A stretch of DNA of 64,000 nucleotides from Branchiostoma belcheri (lineage: Eukaryota; Chordata; Leptocardii; Amphioxiformes; Branchiostomatidae): assembly GCF_001625305.1 (NCBI RefSeq), contig NW_017802380.1, forward strand, positions 3,725,403-3,789,402. Reading direction: 5' to 3'. The notes under the pieces are model-generated. The model had not been told where the DNA came from. It saw only the letters and a list, made by a program, of their open reading frames with translations, and did no database searches. Numbering within the stretch: position 1 is the first letter of the stretch; each line of letters begins with the position of its first letter. A program made the translations under genes and the position numbers. Below, one piece after another: positions 9,791 to 22,634 of the stretch.

Positions 9791-11168
9791 GGTTGGACGT
9801 CAGATTGTGGAATTTGTTGTAGTAAGCAGGGAACGTAGTCCACTGAAAAAAGGCATGGAAATAATTTCCACGGACTTGGATGTGCCTCTGTGAAACTGGG
9901 CATTTCAAATAATTATGAATGAATATTATTACAAATGGTCATATGTTGGTGTAGGTTGTTGTACGATATTGATGTTGTAGACTGTTCAAGCAGGTTGTGA
10001 CATTTGAAGTTGAAGAATTCGTTTCTGCGTTTTTCTACAGGGCGCTGGTTGGGGTGGGGTACATTTCTGAACGTGACTTTGATGTTTATTTGAATATGGA
10101 CGTCATCAGTGAGAAAAAAGGTTCTAGTATACAATGATTTAGGAGGCAATTTTTAAGACTTTGGCAACGGAAATGAACAGTTTCCCATGTGTTAGTTATA
10201 GGTTTGCCATTTTGAGGGAGTAGCTATTGTGTAAAAACGTGCCTCTGGGAGAATTCCAAGCCAAAGAAGTTCAAATTTATACGTGCTATTTTGGGGACGT
10301 GACGATCGTGTAGAACGTGATGTACCCTACGCTGGCTAATATTAATAGGGATGATGATTTTATAGGGACTTTTGGCTACCAGAGTTGTTTGGAAACGTTA
10401 ACTTTCCCGTTGACTGACTCTCCTGGCTAATTATTTTCCTTATTTGACTCCTACGATCCGTACTCTCGTACAGAAAGGCCTGGTGGAGGCTAGGCCTTGA
10501 TGGTGAGAGAGAGTTTTCAACAAACTACTAAATAAAAACTAATGTTAATTTTCCTCGTTACCAAGCATCGACATGAAGTTGTACAATGACGTCGCCATAC
10601 GTCATGACTAGGCCAATGACCTTACAGTCGCTTGCAAGGAAAAGTTTATTTAATGCGAAGTTAAATTAGTCACGGTGAATAGTAATCGTGTAGCACAGCC
10701 GTTTTCCTACTATAAAGATCAAACTCGGTCTTTCTTTGCCTAGCCTACATTGGGTGTCATCGCCACTTTGCCCGTATTTACGCACTTTGACGGGCGCCTC
10801 AGTGGGTCGTTTCATATTACAAATTCACTATTTGATAAACATTTTAACTTGCCGACGCTGTGGGACCGACTTGAGTTGTGACTTGATTTTTTTCACTCTG
10901 TCGACAAGAAAGATTTCAAGTGTTTCACGTGGTTTGTGTCGTGGGTTTTGTAGTTGTAGAACGTCCAGAAGGGAAGGAAGTGATCATGACGTTCTAGAAC
11001 GCCGTAACCCTAGGAGACCAGTCACGTGGCAGATCAAACAACATGTTGGCACGCACGAGTGCGGGGGTAGTGCAAGTGAGTAGGCGCGCGTAGGAAAAAA
11101 ACTACAAACGTACGCGGCGACTCGGACATCCTTTCTACGATGATTTCGTGACAGAAACCCAGGCTGAA

Positions 11169-14100
11169 ATGAGCGGAAACATCGTTCTACCGAAGCTAGC
11201 GGTCTTTGGGCCGCAGAAAGAGGGAGAGGGGGACGCTATAGGGCGACAGAAACAACGGCGGGCGAAATACTCCAAACGGGTAAGTACTACATTTCAGTTG
11301 CTACATATCTTCACTGAAAATAGCACAAGGAATATAAAATCCTTTTCCAAAAATATTATATCACAAATTTTTAGTCACACAACCTTACGCAGGGTGTTAA
11401 GAGTGGGATTTTAGGCCACAAAGCATATTTTGTCAGTCCGCAACTGAAAAGATGACATGTCAAGTGAGCAAACTTTTCCTTGGCAACGCTGTGTCGTTTG
11501 GAGATGCACCGAAGCGTGAAGATGTGCCTCTATAAACTAAATTGGCGTCTGGAGAAACCTTTATAAATACATCCTCTGTTTTGTGTATGTGTTTACGTGT
11601 AATGGCTTCTGTATAGGACAAGAAGTATAGAGTGGTTACTGGTACGAGTATATACAAAAGAATGCCCAACATTTGTGCTGTTTTAATACTGAGATAATAT
11701 TGACGTTTAGTTGCGGAGAAGCATTCTGTAGTGCCTATACTGTGTATCTTAAAGGTTAAGCTCTGTTAAATATCGTTGAAGCTTTCTGTCACCATACGAA
11801 GTTTTAGATCTAATTTCTGGTCTTCTTACTCACTATTCTACATTGTATTTCTACATACTGATTGTAACATAGTTAACAAATAATGTACTGTTCACTCACA
11901 CTAATGTTTAAACAAAGATAGGTTGGGAATGTGAGCTAGACGTTAAATACGAATACATCAAGATAAAGTATACAGCTTACCCAGCTCTGTTTATACGTTA
12001 CTTTGGTGTTTATCAAACTGTGGAAACAAATGACGATTTCTTATAACAACTGCCCTGTCTCTGTTAAACACACACAACCGCGGAGGTAGTCCACATAAAC
12101 CATTTATTAAATCAGGCAGAAGAGAAGTAGTATTCGTTCGCACGATATCGGTCTGCGATCAAAGCGAAGCATAGTTGCCAATGAAGTGCACAATATATAA
12201 AACACTGATACCTTTACGATACAAAATTTGTGGGATAGTTGTAAATATTTCGTGCATTGACAAATTCCTCGTACGATCGCGATAGGATTACGATATAGAA
12301 AATTCAATTCTTAGTATCGGGACAGTCGCGTATGCATCGTACACCAACATATTCGTACACCGATAGGTTTGCGGCAACAAAAATCAAGGAAAGTTGTGTT
12401 CGTGGATGTGTTGTAAAAAAACTTCAGCTGTCTTGCGACGAAAGAAAGATTGTCGTTGATTCGTCTTGACTGTGTTGATTCATTCTTTGAAAGCCTCGCT
12501 GAACACCTGACGCAAAAATTACTTAACCGTACAACAAATGTACACACAAGCGGACCACTGACAACATTAAATGCTCTATCAGTCGTCCCGGGTGCGTTCG
12601 CAGAAGGGAAGGTATTGTGTGCCTGTGTTATCGGGCAGATCGGACGCGATAACGCCTTATTACATCAGGCAATAGTAAAGTATATTTACACTGCGTCTGA
12701 TAGGTCTGTCATTGCGGATTGAGTGGTCGTTAAAAAGAATACACCGACCAAATATGTACTCACAAAGAAGAGGACTCATTATACGTAATAAAAACTTGAT
12801 AGTTTTCTTTCAAAATTGTATACGGAGACTGTTAGATGCAATGACTCTGATAAAATATGTAACCTTTCGCCGGTAACGTGTTTATTCAATCCGTGAACCC
12901 CTCAAAAAGATGTTTGCTTTGTAACTCGTATATTTGAACATCACAAAACCAATTCCCAAATTCAGGAATATAAAAAGAAAACTACAATAAATGTTCACCC
13001 GAAATCAAGACAAGTTTATCTTAAGGCTTAGCCGGATTTTGTATTTATATTTGAAGACGATGTTGTCTCTCTCTCTCGAGAATCAGAAAGCTAAAAATGG
13101 CGGCATTGTTTCGTGGTGTCACTCCACAAGTCGGTCGTTTTGTCACTACGTTGGACACGCTGTCAGGGGGCTGTGGACACACCGTAAGGACAAATATTGA
13201 CGGAGCAGACTGTGTCTAAAAACCCTGTCAGGGCCGCGGTGAATAAATCTCACCCGGGAAGGTTTACAATGTGTCGAGTAGAAAGAAAGAGTCTCGGGTA
13301 TGTGCCGAGGTCACGCGAAAGACATCCAGGAGGACACGAAGACCCACGAAGAACGACGCGAAAGATCACATGCAGTGTTGTCGTAATGAAAATGTATCTA
13401 AACCAACCAACTGCAAATAGTACTAGCTCCTTTTATACTATACGGATATGCCTGAAAGAGATCAGTAAGCTGTTCTCTATCCCTTTCTAGCCTGGCACAA
13501 GTTTTATAAAGTATTACCTCCGGCTCCTTTGTCGCTATCCCCTTACTACGGAGGATGATGGCAACCAGCTGACTACTAGTATCCCTTTTTGGAATCGCGC
13601 GGGCGAAAAATACGCTCGATTCTTTGGCGGTTTTAAAATCAGGCAACCTTCTGGTAGCGATCAACGCACTCGGCCGAAGGTCGTTGCCAGTGTGACGCAC
13701 GGAATTCATAAATCGTCAGTTGATAGTTTTATGATACGGAGTTTTATAACGCTGTCCTGATACCACAGCTAGCTATAGATAGCATCAAGTGATCTCTGAG
13801 TGTCCCAAATAAGATAGATGCTTTTGCATAACCGTCATGACAGGAAATTACGCCCATAAAACCCTCTAATCGCGATACTCGTTTACGACCGATTTGATAT
13901 CATGAGAGTCAAGTGTTTACATCAGTCAAACATTGCGTCATCACTACCCCCTGTGGTCTCAGTAAACGCATTCCCAAGATGCCGTTGGGTCATTTCCGGT
14001 CGTTTAATCATTGCTCGGATGTGACTTGGGCAATTTCCGGTGATCATGTTCAATCAAAGTTCAATGTTATGATATTGATAATAACCGGATGTGACGTGTT

Positions 14101-17100
14101 ATTTCCGGTGTTCTCGTGGACTGGATGATAGAATCAGACCTAACAAAATACTCAAGCAAGTCTTTTGAAAAAAAGTGTGTTATGCTTATTCCATCGAAAA
14201 TTTTCAAAGAAATATTTTGCTCCGTATTACACTCGTACGTCCCTTAGAAAAGCCCAACACTATTAAAGGTCTTCGTGAAATCAACACGTGCAAAACACGT
14301 TTGAGGTCAAGTTGTCTATAAACAGTATGATTGTTTTCTCGTGTTGTCGTGGACTCTAACTTGAATGAGCTCGATTCATGTTCTATAATGTTGCCCTAAC
14401 ATGCCTCGAGGGCTACGTCATTAATTTTAAGGACCCAAAAGATAAAGAGACTGTTGATATAGCTTTTTCTTGGCTATTTCAAACGTTTCAAGTGTGAAAT
14501 GTTGACAAAAATGTGCAGAAATGGCAGTAAATGTCAATATCAGGCAGATTTCGGCATCCAGAATATTTTTGTTTTGCCTCCATGAAATTGCGTTGGATGC
14601 CTTTATTCATTTCATTCCCTCATTCCTTTAATTTGATTTGATTCAATCCCTCATTGTTTCAGCGCGCCAGTGTGCTGCCCAGCGTGCCACCAGCTGGTCG
14701 GACCACGCACGGGAAGTCCACCGCGGTAGAACCGACAGCGTCATCCCTAAAGATCGACGTGCGGCACAGCGGAGAGTTCCTCCCGACCGTACAGGAGTCC
14801 AGACATGCGGGGCCGGGCACGGGAACGACAGGGATGAAGAATAAGGTGAGTACAAGATGGGCAAAGAGAGGGAAGTGACAGAAAGACATAAAAAGAATGA
14901 ACAAAAGGGAAACAAGGAAAGGAAGGAAAAGAGAAACGATGATCAAAATGATCAGATATACCAAGGAGGTTATAGTGAAACTACTTGGATATACAATACA
15001 GGAAGAAGTGAAAGGAGAGAAAAGAAAAAAGAAATAAAGAAGGAAAGAAAACATAAGCCTGAAAACATAATGTTGGTGGTTCGTAAGTCTTAATTGATCT
15101 TCGGGCCTCCAGTTTTTTTATGTTACCCTCGCCTATTATTTGTGTCCAGTTCCTGGCGTTCCTGTACCTGCAACACGCCGTATACGGCACCGATACGTAC
15201 GGGCAGCGGGGCAGAGCGATCCGGGACCGGACGGACAAAAACAATCTCTCGGTGGAGGGGACGGACATGCGACTGCCGCCGCCTAAAGCACACACGGAGC
15301 CCCGCAGGAAAAGCCTCCTGGTAAGCCACTGTTGTATCCAGAAACATGCAACCAGAACCGTAAGGTCTGCTTGGAGATTAATAAATTGACTTGAAATATA
15401 ACGGTGATCGGAAGTACCCACCTTTTTTCTGGAACCCGAACTATGTTCGATGTGACCAATTGGCAATTCGAACTGAACCCGTGTGCCATTTGGGGTCACC
15501 TGCGATCACTTACTACACAATACAATAAAATTCTCAGCCAGGCCCTTTCCGGGATCCCCTCCATGATTCGTATCAGAAAATATATATTTCCATTTCAGAA
15601 TGTCAAATCCACGTCTACGGTGTCGACGTCGTCTGACGCTAGCCTGGAAACCCAGGCCGCTGAGGTTGACGACCCAGAGGCTGTGGAAAAAGGGCTGAAG
15701 ACTCTAATGAACATACACAGCATGGGCATCCCTATAGAGGTTTGTTATCATCATATATACATCAACACATTTTTCTCGTCTTTGATACTTTATTAAAGAT
15801 AGACTATTGGACCTTTTCCCGCATCGGGTAACTGAATATATATCTTTTGTATATTTTCACAGATTACGAACAAAGACTACGTCCCAGGCGTCATCTGCCG
15901 GCCGCTGTTCCACTGCGCACGCTGCAGAGACGTCTGGAACAGGCTAGGGGAGGTGCCAGAGAGCTGTGACCAGCCGTCGCGGCCTGTGCGAGGCATGGCC
16001 TTCTGGCTAACACGGGAGGCCAGCGCCGGGCTGCTACAGGTCAGACTTTTAATATCTGTCTTTTTGGCGACACCTCAAAGGCGAAGCCGTTGCTACGATT
16101 TTCGTCTGAACTAGAAAATTTGTTTCTTATTTTTGTCCGAAGTAGGATTCACTGGTATGACATTACAGTGCACTTGATATGTACTTTGAACAATTTCGTC
16201 TATAGAATAAGTAAATTACACTGGGATCGGTGATTTTGTGTTACCAATTGTATGGATGGAGAGTCAGACAGAATCATTTTGAATGTTCTGTTGAGTCTAG
16301 ATGGTTCATACCAAGTGTTGTACTTGCAGGGAGTGGACCCAAAGTCACAAGCCATTCGCATGAAGGCAGGCCGACATGGCGAGAAACTGTTGCTGATGGG
16401 TGCAACGACCGTAAGTTTTTGTTGTTTTTGGTTCGTTTGTTGTGTTTGCTATGGGGAATTCAGAAAGACAAGGATGCAATGAAATACACACCAAAACTGG
16501 TGGCAGCGGTGGGATTGTGATCAAATCTGAACTTCTAATCCTGGCCATGGGTCTCGTCGAAATGCAACAAAAAACTAGAAAGGTAACCACTGTTTAGTCC
16601 AACAAACTAGCTCTATTCATTACTCAAACAGATTCATATATCTGGTGACACAGTCCAACTCTGTCCGGCTATTGCTGCATAATGTAACCCAACACCACAG
16701 GGTGTCTGCTACAGCACCAGCACCCTGGAGACAGACGTGTTGTCCAGGTCATCGACCTTATGTGTCAGAGCAAAAACAATAACTTTTCCTCCTGCGAAGG
16801 CAAACATACTGTAAATCTTTCGCGCTCTGAGAAAAATGCGAATATATAAAGGGATTTACAGTAAGTAACTAGTACAATATATGATTTTCAGGGTAGCCAC
16901 CGCCTGCTGTACGACGACGAAGCCTCGTCCCTGCTGAGCCTCCTGAGGGACCTGCGGAACCAGGCTGCGGCCAGGCGGGAGGAGGAGGAGGAGGATGACG
17001 ACTACTGGAGCTACGGAACCGACGAGTTCAGCGAGGAGGATCTGGACCTCGGCGACGACGGAAAAGATGGTACGGTTGCATTGTGTACTAATGATGACTA

Positions 17101-20100
17101 ATCCAAGACTGTTAGGCTCAGCGGAATAGTAGGCTACCATAGTGTGCAAAACTATTGAACGAAGGATGGTGTCGACGTATGTCCTGGTGTTGTTTGCCAA
17201 GACCAAACATAGATAGGTAAACTGTAGGTTAAGTTTATTATCACTTTTTTTATGCAAACACATGACAGCAAATTGGTCTTGAATGTTATATAAAAATATA
17301 CATTTCGAGAAAGAAATTGAAAAGTCTTTTGTTGATGCAGGTGCAACAATGAGACCTTCCCACCGGAAGGAGGGTCGGAGAAGAGCACAGAAGGCGTCTG
17401 TGCGGCGCAGGGGGAGTCTGGAGACCGCTCCGGAGTCGCACGCCAGCAGCCAGGACAGCGGCTTCGCCAGCCAGCAGGGGGGCGGCGCCGGACACGGGCT
17501 CCTCCCGATGCTGCTCCGGATCCTGGAGAGGGACTCCCGCCCGGGGTCCACCAGGGTTCTCGGGGACTTGGACGAGCGGCAGTTGGTGTTGCAGCTCCTG
17601 GACGCCAGCGACGACATCGACGACGCGGCCTGGGCCGAGGAAGGTGCACACTTCTTGAACTCGCTGAAATCGAACCACGTCGTCAGGTTGACGCCCAACA
17701 ACCTGCCGGCGCTGCTCGCGGAGATCAAGCGGGGGACGATCGCGGTGCAGACCGGGCCCGACGGCGGGATTCGGCTCGGCACCTACGGGCCGGACGGCGT
17801 CTTCGTCCCGTTCGAGGCGAGCGACGAGGACGGCCGGCCGATCTCCGAACAGTTTTCGCGGATGCTGGAGAGCACGTTGACGTCCCAGCTCACGCAGGTT
17901 CTATCATCCGGCGGGTCCGTGGATCCAGACTCTAAGGGCGCCGCGGGTCTCCTGAAGGCACTCATGAACAACAGTGATCTAGCGTCCTCGGACGTACCGG
18001 ACATTGTGAACAAACTACGAGAACACCTCACCGACGACAAGCAAACAAGAGTAGTAAAGGAAGCGCATCCCGAAACTGCGTGGATGGCTGATTTCATGAT
18101 AGACATGATGAAGGCCATTCTAAAAGACGGCAAGCTACTTACAGAAGACGAAGTGAAACAAGTCTTAAAGTCACAAGGAAACGAAAATTTAATATTGAGA
18201 CGCCTTTCAGACGGGAGACTGTACTTTGGCGTGAAAGATCCCAATAATGGTGAATTCGTGCCTTTTGGAACGTATGGAGAAGACGGGGCATTCTACTTTG
18301 GCGCCATGGACGGAAATGGAAAGTTCCAACTGACGGGGAGGGTGGACAGCACGGGCAACTTCGAACCGGGCGTTGTCAAGGACGATGGACTATTCCATGT
18401 GGTGGAGGAGGGGGTGAGTGAGGCCATGGCTTCCGTCATGTCTAAATTGAAAGGTCAGCCGGGATGGTTGAAGCAGTACGTTGAGACGAAGATCAGACGA
18501 CAAGAAGTGGTGGTTCATATGCCGGACAACGACCTTGGTAAGCAAAATATTATCTTTATTATCATTCTCATACAAGCTGGTCTTTGGGAAATGTTTCTTT
18601 CTTTTATTGTCTGGTCTTTTCGTTATCTTGGTGATGAACACAGCACACATTGTTCTTACAAGAGTCACTGATCAAGGCTGTCGTTTCGCAGATGTGACGG
18701 GGGAGGGCGCCGATCTCGGCAACGAAGAAGATACAGGCGGCACAACTGGACGACAGAAGCGGAACAAAGACGATCCTCTGTACGACATCCGGCCGGCTGA
18801 AGGGCCGACCACGTCCGACCTGAGGCAGCAGTACGACCCGTCCTCGTATGAGCCTTTCCAGAGAGACGCCAAGGGACAGAAACCGACGGACGGGCAGACC
18901 GACGCACAGACCGGCAAGGGTCAGGAGGGTCGCACGAGCACCACCCAAGACGCCGCGGAAGTCGCGGCGGGCGGCTTGAAAGGAAGAAGCGAAAGTTTCA
19001 TGTCAAGTAAAGAATCCAGCTCCTTGGAACCACGTCTTGAAGAGGGTCACAAGGTAATGATAGGGTCCAAGACCGTTAAGACACTGCGGCAGGGCAGGAA
19101 GACGCAGGACAAAGAGAAGATTAAGAACAAGTACGTGAAGAACAGGACGGGGAAACCCGACACACAGCCGGGCAAGCTGGCGGACTACCCGTCCACGCCT
19201 GCGCAGGACACAGGCACGCCCTCATTGGTCAGCCGAGAGGGCACGTTTTCCAGCATGGTCGGATCGGAGGCGAGCATGTCTGAAGGACTGATGCGGCAGC
19301 GACGAGTGTCGGTATCCTCCAACAAGGACAACTCGGCTGCAGCTGGAGTGGCTAAAGGCTCGGACAGTCGAGCCGTTCATTTGGGAACAGACGCCAGAGA
19401 TGGCCTAGCCGTACAGACCGAGGGGACGGGGGCTCAGGACTCGCCGTCACGGAAAAGGCGGGAAATCGTCAAGAAAACAAAAAGACTATCGAATCAAGCA
19501 ATGAGATATCCCAACAGGGCCAACCAGCGGGATGGCATGGACAGTGATCATGACATAGATAGAAATGGAATGGCTGGTTCGCAGCAGGACTTAAGACCTG
19601 GAGAGAAACTCGCCTCGCTGTCCTACAAAGTCGGAACAGATCTATCCAGTGAGAGATTGAAAACGATAGGTCTTGAAGGGGATGACTCTCAGTCTTTGCC
19701 CGCTAGGGGGCTTGCACCCCTGCCGAAGTCGGTAAAGAGGGCCAGCGATGTACAGGACATGGTCTCACCGACACCGTATTTTCCCGATCCCAAACGGAAC
19801 ACTCTCCCACCGATTCCCACGGTGGATAACGCAGGCAGGGTGTCTAAGAGCCCCGGCAACCGTAGACCCATGAGTTCGCTAGCGGTCACGCCCCTCGCGA
19901 GCACCACCGAAGGCGACCTGGACAAGGCAACGGACTTTACCGTGTCAAACAAAGTAGGGTCGGCGTCAGAGTCGATAAATTCCACCGAGACGGAGTCCGG
20001 AAGCAGCGAAAGTTCTTCGGAATCGGAGTTCGAGTCTGTCTCGAGAAGAAGGCAGCGTCAGAAGATGGACTTGCCCGACCTGGACGGCATCTCGGCGCTC

Positions 20101-20316
20101 TCCTTCACCCGCGCCTTCACCTACTCGTACCTGCCGCTCCCCCTAGCGTACCGGGAGAGGAACAACAAGCTGAGGGCGCGGGCGGCGCTTTTCAACCAAC
20201 TGAAGAAACCGATCAGGCCGGCAAAGAAGGCAAAACAGGACATTGGTGTCAGCACTACAGGCACGCAGGTAGACAAGAAACAAAAAACGGAAAAGAAAAA
20301 CAAGTCTAAAAGATGA
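11169..20316 (+). CDS. Uncharacterised 1287-aa protein, 9 exons
   Basis: Function not recognised. Exons: 11169-11279, 14663-14845, 15150-15320, 15599-15739, 15863-16039, 16330-16410, 16892-17069, 17341-18537, 18692-20316. The first six introns are phase 0, the last two phase 1; every junction is GT-AG and the joined frame is open to TGA at 20314-20316, which strongly supports the model. N-terminal residues 1-200 are basic and Ser/Pro-rich. Exon 5 has a Cys-rich patch (CRPLFHCARCRDVW). Exon 7 ends in a very acidic run. Exon 8 carries Gly-Asp-rich beta-like repeats (GTYGPDGVFVPF, then FGTYGEDGAFYFG). Exon 9 is long, charged, Ser-rich and probably disordered, ending in a Lys-rich tail. There is no signal peptide or membrane segment. 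The first exon is the least certain part: it rests on phase match and a clean donor across a 3.4-kb intron. Confidence 0.8.
13097..13183 (+). other. Possible orphan 5' exon inside the first intron of the 1287-aa gene
   Basis: ATGGCGGCATTG in a good start context opens 29 codons (MAALFRGVTPQVGRF and on) that end at a clean GTAAGG donor. It resembles the first exon of a small mitochondrial protein. No matching downstream exon was found: the next acceptor-like site, at about 13230, runs into a stop after four codons. It could be an alternative first exon of the surrounding gene (phase 0 into exon 2) or chance. Confidence 0.25.
16683..16811 (+). repeat. Dispersed repeat, copy A (CAACACCACAGGGTGT family)
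   Basis: This shares a roughly 130-bp block with 62310-62463 in the same orientation: the palindromic ACACCACAGGGTGT start, a GAGACAGACG..GGTCAT..GACC middle, and AGAGCAAAAAC..CTGCGAAGG.AAACAT at the end. It lies in intron 6 of the 1287-aa gene. Confidence 0.6.
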
Positions 20317-21539
20317 CATGCACCATGAACAAAGAGAAGACTATGTATATATTATGCACCTAACAAGTTTATATTATTTGTGCAAAAACATTCTAGATGC
20401 ACTAATCCATCCACATCTACTTTTTTGATCATGAAACTACCATATCCTTCTGTCAATTTATGATATAGTATACACTACAGTGTTTACTGTAATTAGTGTC
20501 GACCCTTCGCTTGATGCCAAACGAGTACTTTGATTTTATGCTGAATCACGTCTAACTACATCAGGCTATTTCACCGTACCAATTGAGCAAGTGCTGTTGT
20601 GATGCATTGTGGGCAAAGGTCAAAGTTTGGTTTGCTTTAAACTTGACCTTAGATCACAATGCTTCACGATTGCACATGCGCACTTGGAACGGTGAAACGG
20701 CTTATTAAATCAATCAAAATGTCCTACCGTGTATGTAGCTCCAGTGCTTCCCATGTTAGGTGTAGATAAATGCAAAGAGGAACTGTTGGAGTAAGAAGTG
20801 GCCCTCACCACCTCTTTATTGTGCAACAAGTTTACGAATAAAATGTGCAATTAGTTTCCGTACTATGACGTGTATGTTATGAATAATTGATAAACTAGGA
20901 TCCACGGTGCAAGTGTGTTTCGTTTGGAAAGGAATACTTATATGAGCCTTTTTGGTAACATCTACCAGCCTCATTTGGTTGCTGTAAAAAATAAAAAATA
21001 GATTTTGCCTGATAAGCCGATGCATGGTTTGAAGTACACCTGGGGTATGCGAAGGTAAAGCTCCCCTTGCCATCGCCCCCGGCTCAGCTGGCAGCTCTCC
21101 AAATATCATCACATCAAGACTCCAAAAATGTAGACAATTGACCCCCTAAAACTATATTTCGAGAAAGATATTCACATTTACATCGTAGGAGATTCCCCCA
21201 CTACAATGTATGAAATATTTTGGAGTTTGATAAAACTTTGGACAATGTTGATCATTGATGAACTCCGAGTAACATGGTATCAGTGCTCCACCTAGCGGCG
21301 CTTGTAGTCATTTCATATTTTCACATCATTGTATATATCAGGTATTTCTCGGTGTATACTCCATTTCATCTGTGGGTCATCTGAACAATGAAGCAATACA
21401 GCTCGAAAGTCAGCTGCAGTATCTACGATAGCCGCTAGAGGGTCCAAAACTGTAGTCATGTGTTAGGTAGGTAAAAAACGTAACCACACGCCAACAATCC
21501 GGCCATCTAAATAAATAGGCCGTTATACGTTCTTCAGCT

Positions 21540-21716
21540 AGCCTCTACCAGGCTTCGGGAAGCGGCTGGAAAGAGTAGAATTGGCCAAAGTAACTGATGA
21601 TATTGCAATGGCAAACTGTTCTCTTAAGAAAAATAACACCGGACCAACTCGCAGGGCATGTTACATTACAATTTTACTAGCTCTTTCCAGCCGCTTCCCG
21701 AAGCCTGGTAGAGGCT
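21540..21716. mobile_element. Foldback MITE (CCAGGCTTCGGGAAGCGG family), copy 1
   Basis: About 35-bp inverted ends: AGCCTCTACCAGGCTTCGGG..GGCTGGAAAGAG on the left and its reverse complement on the right, followed by a short repeated GGTAGAGGCT. Copies also lie at 23261-23413 and 28501-28667. Confidence 0.7.
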
Positions 21717-21752
21717 GGTAGAGGCTAATGTTCAACTGCAAAACCGACTCGC

Positions 21753-21768
21753 TAATCTCCAAGCAGAT
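21753..21768 (+). repeat. Dispersed TE-end motif TAATCTCCAAGCAGAT
   Basis: One of about ten copies, in both orientations, across the window. Others begin near 23450, 24373, 24462 (rc), 29317 (rc), 31956 (rc), 37284, 47511, 52304 and 58698. It behaves like the conserved end of a transposon family. Confidence 0.6.
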
Positions 21769-22448
21769 CCTGCGGTTACAAAGCCAAGCAGTGTCTGTTA
21801 GCAAGTAGCCATTAATTAGCTTTTGGTGACTAATGGTCACAGCTTGGCCAATGGTTACTGCCTTGCCTCGGAGGATCATTATAACACAGGTAAAACTCAG
21901 TGAATAGTTTCGTATACTCGCGTGAAATTTGGTGTCCACTGGAGACACCAACCACAACATGAAATCCCTGATGCCTCACAAAACTGTCTGTGGGGTCGGA
22001 CAAGAAAAACATGACACGGATCACAGTCCCACGGGACTTCTTACCAAATGGGGTTTTCCGTCATCTAGTTAGGGACTAGCCATTAACTGTATCGGCGGGG
22101 TTGGCGCTGGGGCCTGTGAGAACCAAGTCGTCATTGAACATTGCTGGTGGACACAGTTACTAAGGTGCAGCTACAGGGGAAACGTAACAATATAACTGTT
22201 ACCTATAACAAGTCGTTCGGTCAACTGGAAATGGAATTTTGGACTGTCCGTCAATTCATAATCGTCTTGTGTGACGTCTTGTGTGTTCAATGACAAGTCT
22301 GGGATATGTGGATTCCTCCATCCCTTCGAAGATAAAATGGACGGTCCCCTATCTAGCACAGTAAGTGTAGAGGAGGGGACGATTCAGTGTAAGTGCTGAC
22401 AGACACAGGCAGGGCGAGCTAATGTGTACGTGCAGCCGTGTCCGTGTG

Positions 22449-22468
22449 TATATATATATATATATATA
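22449..22468. repeat. (TA)n microsatellite
   Basis: About ten TA units just upstream of the epimerase-like gene. Confidence 0.9.
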
Positions 22469-22634
22469 GAAGACTGTTAGACTCCGTGTGTGGGTCTTTA
22501 GTTCAGCAATAGATATATCTAGAAGGGGAGTGCGGAAGGTTTCTTCGATCTGGGCTGACCTGCGGAAAAATGTCATCTTCTCGGTTGCCAAGTCTTGTGT
22601 ATGCCTAAAAAAACGCCCGGACCAGTCGTCAAAT

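Larger units (their letters stand above)
7718..11168. other. Gene-free region after the P450 pair
   Basis: I see no exon with good splice sites and no recognisable protein. It starts with about 230 bp shared with the 3' flank of the upstream P450, then contains a hAT-like MITE (8714-8870) and a Penelope 3'-end relic with a hammerhead-like motif (about 9535-9790). The open frames here have no family features. 10700-11168 probably includes the promoter and 5' UTR of the next gene; a 3-codon upstream ORF starts at 11140. Confidence 0.6.
20317..22634. other. Gene-free region upstream of the epimerase-like gene
   Basis: It contains the 3' flank of the 1287-aa gene, a foldback MITE (21540-21716), one copy of the AATCTCCAAGCAGAT repeat (21753-21768) and a TA microsatellite (22449-22468). 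No gene is seen. The last 150 bp before 22635 stay open in the frame of the next gene but lack an in-frame ATG. Confidence 0.6.

Noticed and set aside
9913-10149. 78-codon minus-strand frame near the second Penelope relic
   Set aside because: No GIY-YIG or RT motif could be recognised in it.
12450-12722. 90-codon plus-strand frame
   Set aside because: Lies in the first intron of the orphan gene; no motif, no good splice sites, not supported.
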